A stretch of 5,139 bases of DNA, from the NCBI GenBank assembly GCA_030705745.1, contig JAUZPT010000235.1, forward strand, positions 1 through 5,139, given 5' to 3'. Source of the stretch: Bacillota bacterium. Its GTDB lineage: Bacteria; Bacillota; Bacilli; Bacillales; Cytobacillaceae. The notes below the pieces were generated by a model. The model had not been told where the DNA came from. It worked only from the letters and a program-made list of their open reading frames with translations, and ran no database searches. The position numbers were made by a program, and so were the translations under genes. Of the stretch, positions 1-5,139 are shown piece after piece (the first letter of the stretch is position 1; the number at the start of each line of letters is the position of its first letter).

Positions 1-113
1 TCGGTAAAAAAATCGCCATCTTTTCCATTTTCCCTCGTTTGATCAAATTGCTTTTTCATGTCTCGAGTTAAGAAAAGTAGATTTTCTGTCAATTCAATTA
101 GTCTTGCTTTCAT
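1..113 (-). CDS. yppE: YppE-like protein (DUF1798 family), N-terminal part, runs off the left edge
   Basis: Reading leftwards from an ATG at 113 gives 37 open codons with no stop before the window edge, so only the N-terminus is visible. The peptide starts MKARLIELTENLLFLTRDMK and reaches a KDGDFFT segment at residues 31-37. That resembles the YDFFETIKP stretch that I recall near the start of B. subtilis YppE, a small helical protein of unknown function (DUF1798, about 120 residues). The start is set by an AGGAG at 124-128, 10 bases upstream of the ATG. The upstream neighbour on the same strand is the small gene at 197-448, 83 bp away, and a separate sigma-A promoter lies in that gap. The name rests on a short match plus gene order, so it is probable rather than certain. 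No function can be assigned. Confidence 0.65.
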   Translation of the reverse strand, partial: MKARLIELTENLLFLTRDMKKQFDQTRENGKDGDFFT

Positions 114-142
114 TATTTCAGGTCTCCTAATCCACACAAAGG

Positions 143-172
143 ATAATAGCAACTTTTTAATGTATTTTCCAA
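143..172 (-). promoter_or_regulatory. Probable sigma-A promoter of the yppE-like gene
   Basis: On the minus strand a TTGGAA -35 box (172-167) and a TATTAT -10 box (148-143) are 18 bp apart. The -10 is preceded by TGC, giving an extended -10 (TGn) element. Transcription would start near 136, leaving a leader of about 23 bases that contains the AGGAG at 124-128. Seen by eye only; no start site is known. Confidence 0.5.
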
Positions 173-196
173 TTGCTACCTCAATTGTACCTTTTC

Positions 197-448
197 TCAG
201 AAACCAAGTTCAAGTTCCAAAGCACTTCCCCCCTGTTCATGACTGGAGGATAAGGGTCTGAATGTCTCTTTATCAACGAAAGCCAGCTTAGTTTCGACCG
301 AATCCAGCCTCGTTAGTTCTTTAGTGTAAAGATCTTTTCGAATTGTTGAAAATGATGACTCTATTGTTTTCTCCAATTGCTCCAGTTGAAGTGAAATTTC
401 TGTCAACATTACTAAAACCTTTTCCTTATCCAATCTATGTTCACCCAT
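197..448 (-). CDS. Small hypothetical protein, probable coiled coil, in the position of yppD
   Basis: An 83-residue protein with no family I recognise with certainty. A perfect AGGAGG (462-457) sits 8 bases before the ATG at 448, and a sigma-A-like promoter lies further upstream, so it is very likely a real gene. Residues 10 to about 58 are rich in Leu, Ile, Glu and Lys with heptad-like spacing (VLVMLTEISLQLEQLEKTIE and onward), suggesting one or two long helices or a coiled coil. The C-terminal 25 residues are low in complexity (SSSHEQGGSALELELGF) and probably disordered. There is no signal peptide, membrane segment or cysteine motif, so it should be cytoplasmic. Its place between sspM and yppE is that of B. 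subtilis yppD, but I cannot confirm sequence homology from memory. Function unknown. Confidence 0.72.
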   Translation of the reverse strand: MGEHRLDKEKVLVMLTEISLQLEQLEKTIESSFSTIRKDLYTKELTRLDSVETKLAFVDKETFRPLSSSHEQGGSALELELGF

Positions 449-490
449 ACATACGACCTCCTAGTGATTATACACCGAATATTCGCCCTA

Positions 491-518
491 ATTATCTGCC
501 ATCCTTCTTGTATGACAA
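491..518 (-). promoter_or_regulatory. Probable sigma-A promoter of the yppD-position gene
   Basis: On the minus strand TTGTCA (518-513) and GATAAT (496-491) are separated by 16 bp, each matching 5 of 6 consensus bases. The start would be near 484, giving a leader of about 36 bases before the ATG at 448. A perfect TATAAT at 472-467 lies further downstream, but a start from it would fall inside the ribosome binding site, so I prefer this pair. Confidence 0.42.
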
Positions 519-590
519 AACTAGAAAAGATTCGGCAAAGAAAATAAGTTTCGAGTATATCTTCCTCCACTTTCGACAAATTCCATTGAA

Positions 591-620
591 GAATGAAAGC
601 TGCTTATAGCGGATAAAATA
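591..620 (+). promoter_or_regulatory. Candidate forespore (sigma-F/sigma-G type) promoter of sspM
   Basis: GAATG (591-595), a 15-bp gap and GGATAAAATA (611-620) resemble the sigma-F pattern GywTA-N15-GgnrAnAnTw. The -10 fits at all but one conserved position, while the -35 fits only in part. Minor spore protein genes are expressed in the forespore, so the class makes sense. The predicted start, about 627, falls in the ribosome binding site, which would make the leader very short; this weakens the call. Confidence 0.28.
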
Positions 621-625
621 GATTC

Positions 626-633
626 AGGAGGTG
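626..633 (+). promoter_or_regulatory. Strong ribosome binding site that sets the GTG start of sspM
   Basis: AGGAGGTG pairs almost perfectly with the 3' end of Bacillus 16S rRNA. It lies 8 bases before the GTG at 642. No ATG is available in this frame near the start of the 35-codon gene, so this site decides the start. Confidence 0.8.
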
Positions 634-641
634 TTTATTCA

Positions 642-749
642 GTGAAAAATACGGGTAAAGAGACCAAAAATCAACAAGCAAAACAGGAAGCAAAAAAAAC
701 CGGGTACGGAGATAAAAAACTTCAAGGAACGAACCGCCCGGCAGAATAA
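642..749 (+). CDS. sspM: Small acid-soluble spore protein M-like (SspM)
   Basis: A 35-codon gene starting with GTG, preceded by a near-perfect ribosome binding site and followed by a terminator. The peptide is very basic and hydrophilic (MKNTGKETKNQQAKQEAKKT at residues 1-20) and ends KKLQGTNRPAE. That closely parallels the C-terminus of B. subtilis SspM, which I recall as KKLGGPNRPST, in a protein of 34 residues. Length, composition, C-terminal K-K-L-x-G-x-N-R-P motif and position next to yppC all agree. Minor SASPs of this kind are made in the developing forespore and stay in the spore core. They are unrelated to the DNA-coating alpha/beta SASPs, and their exact role is unknown. The gene converges on yppC, with a shared terminator between them. 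Its short length and GTG start make it easy for gene finders to miss. Confidence 0.82.
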   Translation: MKNTGKETKNQQAKQEAKKTGYGDKKLQGTNRPAE

Positions 750-786
750 ATGGATTCTTTATTGTAAAGGCCTTTTTAGAAGATGA

Positions 787-814
787 GAAAAAGCAAGGGT
801 TCCCTTGCTTTTTT
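787..814. terminator. Bidirectional intrinsic terminator between sspM and yppC
   Basis: AAAAAGCAAGG (788-798) pairs with CCTTGCTTTTT (803-813) around a GTTC loop: an 11-bp stem whose outer A-T pairs act as the U tract on either strand. A second T run follows at 821-827. Reading rightwards it ends sspM; reading leftwards it ends yppC. The stem reaches the yppC stop codon (815-813), so the last codon of that gene is part of the terminator. Confidence 0.85.
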
Positions 815-1793
815 AAATTCTTTTTTTAAAAGGTGTTATCACTTTTCGTAGGGATAAAAGGAGTTGAAGCTGATCTCTTTTATGAATATACCAATCCGTC
901 AAATGGATGGGATGCACGCTATAGACGGGAAGGTATAACGATTTGAATGGTACCCTTGTCATCATGCTCCAATCCTCATGTTCATGGCGATGGTGTTCAA
1001 TCACTGGATAAGTGGCTCTTAAAAATGGTGTTTCCCGTCTGGATGTAGTTTTAAAATATTGCTCGAAATCATGTCGAGACCCGGTGTGCGCAGATTTCTC
1101 TGCAAACTCTAAAAAATGAGGAAATAGGCGAGGATGAAACAAAATCCTAACTAACCTTTTTCCAAGGTTGATTCTTTTTGATAACGTTCGAAAACCATTC
1201 ACACTTGCTCCATACAATTCTCCACCGCAGGTTGGAAATAAAACACAGCTGAAATGGAGCCAATCCTGGAAGAAAAAAATAAAAGAATGAAAAACCCTGC
1301 TTTTATAGACAGGGTGTTCGATCACAGGTTTTTGTATAACATTTTGTTCATTAATAATTAAGGCGGTAGTTAATCTTTCCTTATCTTTACTGACCCAATA
1401 TTTCTTCCATTCCCGTTGAATAAAGACTGATACATGAAAATATGGGAGCAAATGAAACAAAGGACGGTTGAGTTTCGTCGAATAATAGTAAATAAGTAAT
1501 TGAGGATAAACATCATGAAAAATGAGCCAATTGGCTCGTTCAAATGTCAAAAATAACTGTTTCCTCGTTTGAGGTTGCAATAGTTGCGGGAAAAGTGAAC
1601 CTTCCAGATCACACATATTCCACCCCCCATTCCTGGAAACCATACTGGCAAGAAATGACCATATAATTTCAGGGTTGGTTTTAAAATATTTAAAGTATGC
1701 ATTCGTTCTGGTAATATTATCAATATTTTCTTTCGCTGTTTCCTCTTCAATTTGACGGATAAGCAATTGTTCCTGTATTGTAAGATGATTCAT
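813..1793 (-). CDS. yppC: YppC-like DUF2515 family protein
   Basis: A complete gene for 326 residues, close to the roughly 320 of B. subtilis YppC. Blocks typical of the family as I recall it are NITRTNAY (26-33), MVSRNGGWNMCDLEG (51-65), ERANWLIFHDVYPQLLIY (85-102) and HTGSRHDFEQYF (236-247). A His-rich patch, EHHRHEHEDW, lies at 266-275. There is no signal peptide or clear membrane helix, although 168-187 is strongly hydrophobic (HSFIFFFQDWLHFSCVLFPT). The biochemical function is unknown. I place the start at ATG 1793 because AAGGAAGAGGA (1807-1797) is just upstream. An in-frame TTG at 1835 would add 14 residues but has no ribosome binding site, and those codons include the AAGGAAGAGGA sequence itself. 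The gene is divergent from recU, and a sigma-G-type promoter upstream suggests forespore expression. Confidence 0.88.
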   Translation of the reverse strand: MNHLTIQEQLLIRQIEEETAKENIDNITRTNAYFKYFKTNPEIIWSFLASMVSRNGGWNMCDLEGSLFPQLLQPQTRKQLFLTFERANWLIFHDVYPQLLIYYYSTKLNRPLFHLLPYFHVSVFIQREWKKYWVSKDKERLTTALIINEQNVIQKPVIEHPVYKSRVFHSFIFFFQDWLHFSCVLFPTCGGELYGASVNGFRTLSKRINLGKRLVRILFHPRLFPHFLEFAEKSAHTGSRHDFEQYFKTTSRRETPFLRATYPVIEHHRHEHEDWSMMTRVPFKSLYLPVYSVHPIHLTDWYIHKRDQLQLLLSLRKVITPFKKRI

Positions 1794-1851
1794 ATTTCCT
1801 CTTCCTTTTTGGGATAAAAATTGTTTTAATAACAAAATGTTTATATACCGT

Positions 1852-1881
1852 TAGAATGAAGTAATTGTCCTTTTTTTATAC
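1852..1881 (-). promoter_or_regulatory. Sigma-G-type (forespore) promoter of yppC
   Basis: On the minus strand GTATA (1881-1877), an 18-bp spacer and CATTCTA (1858-1852) fit every conserved position of the sigma-G pattern as I know it (gnATr, about 18 bp, CATnnTA). The start would be near 1845, about 50 bases before the yppC ATG. A poorer sigma-A-like reading exists in the same stretch: AGGACA at 1871-1866, then TATATA. Confidence 0.55.
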
Positions 1882-1901
1882 CACCAAAAGATGCGCGAAT
1901 T

Positions 1902-1910
1902 TGATATGAT
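1902..1910 (+). promoter_or_regulatory. Extended -10 sigma-A promoter of recU-ponA
   Basis: TGATATGAT is a TGn motif followed by a -10 box matching 5 of 6 bases. No good -35 lies 16-18 bp upstream, which is usual for extended -10 promoters. The start would be near 1917, giving a leader of about 21 bases with GAGAGGAG at 1923-1930. Another possible -10, TATAGT, lies at 1915-1920. Confidence 0.45.
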
Positions 1911-1937
1911 AAGATATAGTTTGAGAGGAGCTTATCT

Positions 1938-2552
1938 ATGAAATTCCACTATCCTAATGGAAAAATGTATATCCCAAAAGAAAAAGAAGCAAATTCGCAG
2001 GGACACAGAGAAAAGAAATGGTCATATAGCAAACGTGGTATGACGCTTGAGGATGATTTGAACGATACGAATGAATATTATCTTCAAAGAGGGATAGCGG
2101 TAATTCATAAAAAACCTACGCCTGTCCAGATTGTACAGGTTGATTATCCAAAAAGAAGCGCTGCCGTCATAAAGGAAGCATATTTCAAGCAAGCATCTAC
2201 GACAGATTACAATGGTGTCTATAAAGGGAAATATATCGATTTCGAGGCAAAAGAAACACAAAACGCTTCTTCCTTTCCATTAAAAAACTTTCATGAGCAC
2301 CAAATTAATCATATGAAAACCGTAGTCGACCAGGGAGGTATTTGCTTTGTCATCCTTCGATTCACGGTTCATGATCAAATTTATTTACTTAGTGCTGACC
2401 ATTTATTAATGTTTTGGAATAGACAGGCGGAAGGCGGAAGAAAATCCATTACAAGGGAAGAAATAGAATATCACGGTTATAGCATTCCGCTTGGATTTCA
2501 ACCTAGAATTGACTATATTAAACTTATAGATAATCTCTTTCAATTATCTTAA
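1938..2552 (+). CDS. recU: Holliday junction resolvase RecU
   Basis: A complete 204-residue protein, nearly the length of B. subtilis RecU (about 206) and highly similar to it. RecU cuts four-way DNA junctions symmetrically during recombinational repair and chromosome segregation, working with the RuvAB branch-migration complex and RecA. The PD-(D/E)xK nuclease site is visible: D90 in TTDYNG (88-93), then E103 and K105 in DFEAKE (101-106), with Q122 in [10 protein letters not shown] (118-127). The stalk and nearby core are strongly conserved ([14 protein letters not shown] at 53-66, [16 protein letters not shown] at 70-85). The N-terminal 30 residues are variable and basic, followed by [13 protein letters not shown] (30-42). 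The ATG follows GAGAGGAG by 7 bases. ponA starts 38 bp downstream with no terminator between, so the two are probably cotranscribed, as in B. subtilis. Confidence 0.97.
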   Translation: MKFHYPNGKMYIPKEKEANSQGHREKKWSYSKRGMTLEDDLNDTNEYYLQRGIAVIHKKPTPVQIVQVDYPKRSAAVIKEAYFKQASTTDYNGVYKGKYIDFEAKETQNASSFPLKNFHEHQINHMKTVVDQGGICFVILRFTVHDQIYLLSADHLLMFWNRQAEGGRKSITREEIEYHGYSIPLGFQPRIDYIKLIDNLFQLS

Positions 2553-2570
2553 TGGAAGAAAGTGCAGATT

Positions 2571-2580
2571 AGAAAGGAAT
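2571..2580 (+). promoter_or_regulatory. Ribosome binding site that sets the ponA start
   Basis: AGAAAGGAAT matches the anti-Shine-Dalgarno complement except where GG would follow GGA, and lies 10 bases before the ATG at 2591. An in-frame ATG at 2579 overlaps this site and is therefore too close to be used; it would add only MNHR. Confidence 0.6.
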
Positions 2581-2590
2581 GAACCATAGA

Positions 2591-5139
2591 ATGTCTGAAA
2601 AATATCAATCAAGAGAGGAGCGCCGCCAAAAGCAAACATCCCAGGGTAATCCTAAAAACAAAAAGAAACGATCCGGATTTGTTAAAAGAATGTTCCTTCT
2701 TCTGGTTGCTTTAGGAATTATTGGAATGATGGCAGGCGCTGCAACTTTTGCATATTTAGTTCAAGGTGCACCAAAAATTGATAAAAAGTTATTAAAAGAT
2801 CCCATCTCATCGAAAATATTGGATAAAGATGGAAACCTTGTTGCGGAGGTTGGTGCCGTAAATAGAGATTATGTGAGATATGATGAAATTCCAAAGACTG
2901 TTGAGAATGCGTTTATCGCAACGGAAGACTTCCGCTTCTATAAACATCACGGGATTGATATCATTCGTCTAGGTGGCGCGGTGATGGCCAATATTACCCA
3001 TGGATTTGGTTCTGAAGGTGGCAGCACGATCACTCAGCAGGTAGTCAAGAATTCATTTTTAACTCAGCAAAAGACGCTCAAACGTAAAGTACAGGAAGCC
3101 TGGCTTGCCTTTCAGCTTGAGCAGCAATACACGAAGCATCAAATTTTAGAAATGTACCTAAATAAAATTTACATGTCACAGGATGCACACGGAGTTGCTA
3201 CGGCAGCGAAGATTTATTATGGAAAAAGCTTGAAGGATTTGACACTGCCGCAGGCTGCCATGCTCGCAGGGATGCCACAAAGCCCTAATAATTATAATCC
3301 ATTCCTACATCCCGAAGCGGCAGAACACAGAAGAAATATCGTTTTAAGCTTGATGTACCAACATGGATACATTAAGAAGTCAGCAATGGATAAAGCCATT
3401 AAAACACCTATCCAAACTGGTCTTGTACCTGTGAAAGATCGCGTGCAAAAAGACACTCCATACGGCGCTTTCGTTGATGCAGTGATCGATGAAGTGAAAA
3501 AGAATGGCAATTTTGATATTTATTCTGATGGTTTAACCATTTACACAACTCTTGATCCAAAAGCACAGACTTATGTTAATAAAATATTGAATACGAATGA
3601 TGTTGTTCAATTTCCAGATGACCAATTTCAGGCAGGGATTACCCTTATAGACACGAAGACCGGAGAAATTCGGGCGGTTGGCGGAGGCAGGAATGTCAAA
3701 GTAAGACGGGCATTTAACTATGGCATGGATATCCAGAGACAGCCTGGGTCAACGATTAAACCAATTCTTGATTACGGACCGGCCATTGAATATCTTCACT
3801 GGGGAACGTACCATATGATTGAAGATAAACCGATCACTTATACTGGTGGTACACAATTCGGCAACTGGGATAACAAATACATGGGATCGATGACGATCCG
3901 CAAAGCATTGGCACTTTCACGGAATACCCCTGCCGTACAAACTTTACAGCAGGTTGGTCATCAGGTTGGCCTTGATAAAGCAAAACAATTTGCAAATAAT
4001 CTTGGTATTCCACTTAAGGAAATTTACGAGTCCTATGCAATCGGCGGCTTGCACACTGGTGTATCTCCCCTTCAGATGGCTGGCGCATACGCGGCCTTCG
4101 GAAACAACGGATTTTACACGAAGCCATACGCAGTTAAAAAAATCGTACTTCGCGATGGAACAGAAATTGATACGAAGCCTGAAACGAAAGTGGTAATGAA
4201 GGATTATACCGCCTTCATGATCAGCGAGATGCTCAAAAGCGTTCTCGATTATGGAACAGGTACAAAAGCAAGAGTCCCTGGCCTTCCAATTGCAGGGAAA
4301 TCTGGAACGACAAACTATACAGATGATGAATTAAGGCAATTTGGCATTTCAAGTAGCAAGGCTGTTCCAGATGCATGGTTTACTGGGTACACGACGAACT
4401 ATACCTGCTCAGTTTGGACTGGTTACAATAATCGGAGTACCCCTATTCAACCAGGTGACAATCAAAAGATTGCTCAATATATTTTTAAAAACTTAATGCA
4501 GTATGTTTCGAGTGATGTAAAAACATCTGATTTTACAATGCCAAAAAGCGTAGAGCAGCTTCGGATTGAAAAAGGAACAATGCCTGCACGGCTTGCGAGT
4601 GACTATACTCCTGACAGCCAAGTTGAATACGAGTATGCTGTTAAAGGGTATGGACCAACACAAGTTTCCAATAAGTATGATAAGCTTGAGGCTCCTATTA
4701 ATGCATCGGCTACTTACGATCAAAACCAAAATGAAATAGCCGTTAAATGGGATTACCCTCCAAATGGACGAAAAGGAGTTTTATATGAAGTAAGTGCCAC
4801 TTTTAATGATGGCGGAGAACAGAAAACAACAACTTACGATAATAGCATTATAATAAAAGATGTTGTTCCAGGAGGAAGCTATAAATTCACCATCACCGCT
4901 GTTGATGGTAATGAAAGAAGTTCTTCCGCTTTTACTTCAATAGACATACCTACACAGTCAACAGATAACCAAAATGGAAATCCTAGTGGAGATCAAGGAA
5001 ATAACGGAAACAACAATGGTACTGGAAATAACAATGGTACCGGAAATAACAATGGTACTGGAAATAACAATGGTACCGGAAATAACAATGGTACCGGAAA
5101 TAACAATGGTACCGGAAATAACAATGGTACCGGAAATAA
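2591..5139 (+). CDS. ponA: Class A penicillin-binding protein 1 (PonA), 3' end off the right edge
   Basis: A bifunctional peptidoglycan synthase of the cell membrane: it polymerises lipid II into glycan strands and cross-links their peptides. 849 codons are present with no stop; B. subtilis PBP1 has about 914. Domains in order: basic cytoplasmic tail (1-33); one membrane helix (about 34-56); GT51 glycosyltransferase with E112-D113 in TEDFRFYKHHG, GGSTITQQVVKN (143-154), the second catalytic Glu E169 in RKVQE, ILEMYLNKIY (185-194) and AGMPQSPNNYNP (226-237). The transpeptidase follows, with catalytic S387 in STIK (387-390), SRN (443-445) and KSG (570-572, where most relatives have KTG). Next come a fibronectin type III-like domain (about 699-790) and a low-complexity tail ending in GTGNNN repeats. 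It follows recU by 38 bp. All catalytic motifs are intact, so it should be active. Confidence 0.97.
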   Translation, partial: MSEKYQSREERRQKQTSQGNPKNKKKRSGFVKRMFLLLVALGIIGMMAGAATFAYLVQGAPKIDKKLLKDPISSKILDKDGNLVAEVGAVNRDYVRYDEIPKTVENAFIATEDFRFYKHHGIDIIRLGGAVMANITHGFGSEGGSTITQQVVKNSFLTQQKTLKRKVQEAWLAFQLEQQYTKHQILEMYLNKIYMSQDAHGVATAAKIYYGKSLKDLTLPQAAMLAGMPQSPNNYNPFLHPEAAEHRRNIVLSLMYQHGYIKKSAMDKAIKTPIQTGLVPVKDRVQKDTPYGAFVDAVIDEVKKNGNFDIYSDGLTIYTTLDPKAQTYVNKILNTNDVVQFPDDQFQAGITLIDTKTGEIRAVGGGRNVKVRRAFNYGMDIQRQPGSTIKPILDYGPAIEYLHWGTYHMIEDKPITYTGGTQFGNWDNKYMGSMTIRKALALSRNTPAVQTLQQVGHQVGLDKAKQFANNLGIPLKEIYESYAIGGLHTGVSPLQMAGAYAAFGNNGFYTKPYAVKKIVLRDGTEIDTKPETKVVMKDYTAFMISEMLKSVLDYGTGTKARVPGLPIAGKSGTTNYTDDELRQFGISSSKAVPDAWFTGYTTNYTCSVWTGYNNRSTPIQPGDNQKIAQYIFKNLMQYVSSDVKTSDFTMPKSVEQLRIEKGTMPARLASDYTPDSQVEYEYAVKGYGPTQVSNKYDKLEAPINASATYDQNQNEIAVKWDYPPNGRKGVLYEVSATFNDGGEQKTTTYDNSIIIKDVVPGGSYKFTITAVDGNERSSSAFTSIDIPTQSTDNQNGNPSGDQGNNGNNNGTGNNNGTGNNNGTGNNNGTGNNNGTGNNNGTGNNNGTGN
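4685..4960 (+). other. Fibronectin type III-like domain coding region of ponA
   Basis: Residues 699-790 of PBP1 alternate in a beta-strand pattern typical of FN3. Landmarks are EIAVKWDYPP (715-724), LYEVSATFNDGG (731-742) and GGSYKFTITAVDGNERSSS (760-778). The last matches the YxFxVxAxDxxGxxS strand F-G signature of FN3. B. subtilis PBP1 has the same kind of domain here. It lies outside the membrane, after the transpeptidase; its binding partner is not known to me. Confidence 0.7.
5018..5139 (+). repeat. 18-bp tandem repeat encoding the GTGNNN tail of PBP1
   Basis: Six full copies and 14 bases of a seventh of GGTACYGGAAATAACAAT, in frame with ponA, encode (Gly-Thr-Gly-Asn-Asn-Asn)n. Copies differ only at base 6: T in copies 1 and 3, C in copies 2 and 4-7. 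A degenerate run coding GNNGNNN at 4997-5017 leads into the array. The unit is a multiple of three, so gain or loss of copies keeps the frame. The array continues past the window edge; total copy number is unknown. Confidence 0.95.

Noticed and set aside
58..261. Open frame of 67 codons on the plus strand
   Set aside because: It lies over the start of the yppE-like gene, that gene's promoter and the end of the yppD-position gene, has no good ribosome binding site, and its product resembles nothing known; a shadow frame.
476..485. Perfect 10-bp palindrome CGAATATTCG near the predicted start of the yppD-position transcript, a possible operator
   Set aside because: A 10-bp palindrome is expected by chance about once per kilobase; there is no second copy and no longer symmetry.
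343..609. Open frame of 88 codons on the plus strand
   Set aside because: It runs antisense through the yppD-position gene and its promoter, with no ribosome binding site at its start; the minus-strand gene has far better signals.
766..775. Palindrome AAAGGCCTTT between sspM and the terminator
   Set aside because: It has no loop and is too short for a stable hairpin; the hairpin at 787-814 is the clear terminator.
1794..1835. N-terminal extension of yppC to the TTG at 1835
   Set aside because: No ribosome binding site precedes the TTG, while the added codons contain the one that fits the ATG at 1793.
3292..4729. Several 70-80 codon open frames inside ponA on both strands (3292-3510, 3954-4196, 4493-4729)
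   Set aside because: All lie within the conserved PBP1 coding sequence and lack start signals; they reflect composition of the real frame.
5129..5139. The TAA at the very end of the window as the stop of ponA
   Set aside because: In the ponA frame these bases are GGA AAT AA, an incomplete Asn codon of the repeat; the TAA belongs to another frame, so ponA stays open.
5018..5139. The repeat array as a CRISPR or replication iteron array
   Set aside because: The copies are directly adjacent with no unique spacers, and they are in frame with ponA as a low-complexity protein tail.

Overview
The window looks like chromosomal DNA of an endospore-forming Bacillaceae (a Bacillus or close relative). 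It is AT-rich, has strong AGGAGG-type ribosome binding sites and sigma-A and forespore-type promoter motifs, and carries a minor spore protein gene. The gene order (yppE, a small yppD-position gene, sspM, yppC, recU, ponA) matches what I recall of the recU-ponA neighbourhood in Bacillus subtilis. This is a conserved core region; I see no insertion sequence, prophage, CRISPR array, tRNA or rRNA.

Left part (1-641): two small minus-strand genes. The 5' end of a YppE-like (DUF1798) gene runs off the left edge. Upstream of it lies an 83-residue, probably coiled-coil protein in the position of yppD. Each has its own plausible sigma-A promoter. Middle (642-1793): a 35-codon sspM-like gene on the plus strand faces a DUF2515 (YppC) gene on the minus strand. 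One hairpin with T runs on both sides separates them and can serve as a terminator for both. A divergent 144-bp spacer (1794-1937) then holds an excellent sigma-G-type promoter for yppC and an extended -10 promoter for recU.

Right part (1938-5139): recU (Holliday junction resolvase, complete) is followed after 38 bp by ponA (class A penicillin-binding protein PBP1), probably one operon that couples a chromosome-maintenance nuclease with the main peptidoglycan synthase. ponA is open at the right edge: 849 codons are present and no stop has been reached. The window ends inside an 18-bp tandem repeat that encodes a GTGNNN tail.

I found no undescribed multi-gene system. The points most worth a look are the sigma-G-type promoter of the uncharacterised yppC, the repeat tail of PBP1, and the poorly conserved-looking small gene between yppE and sspM.
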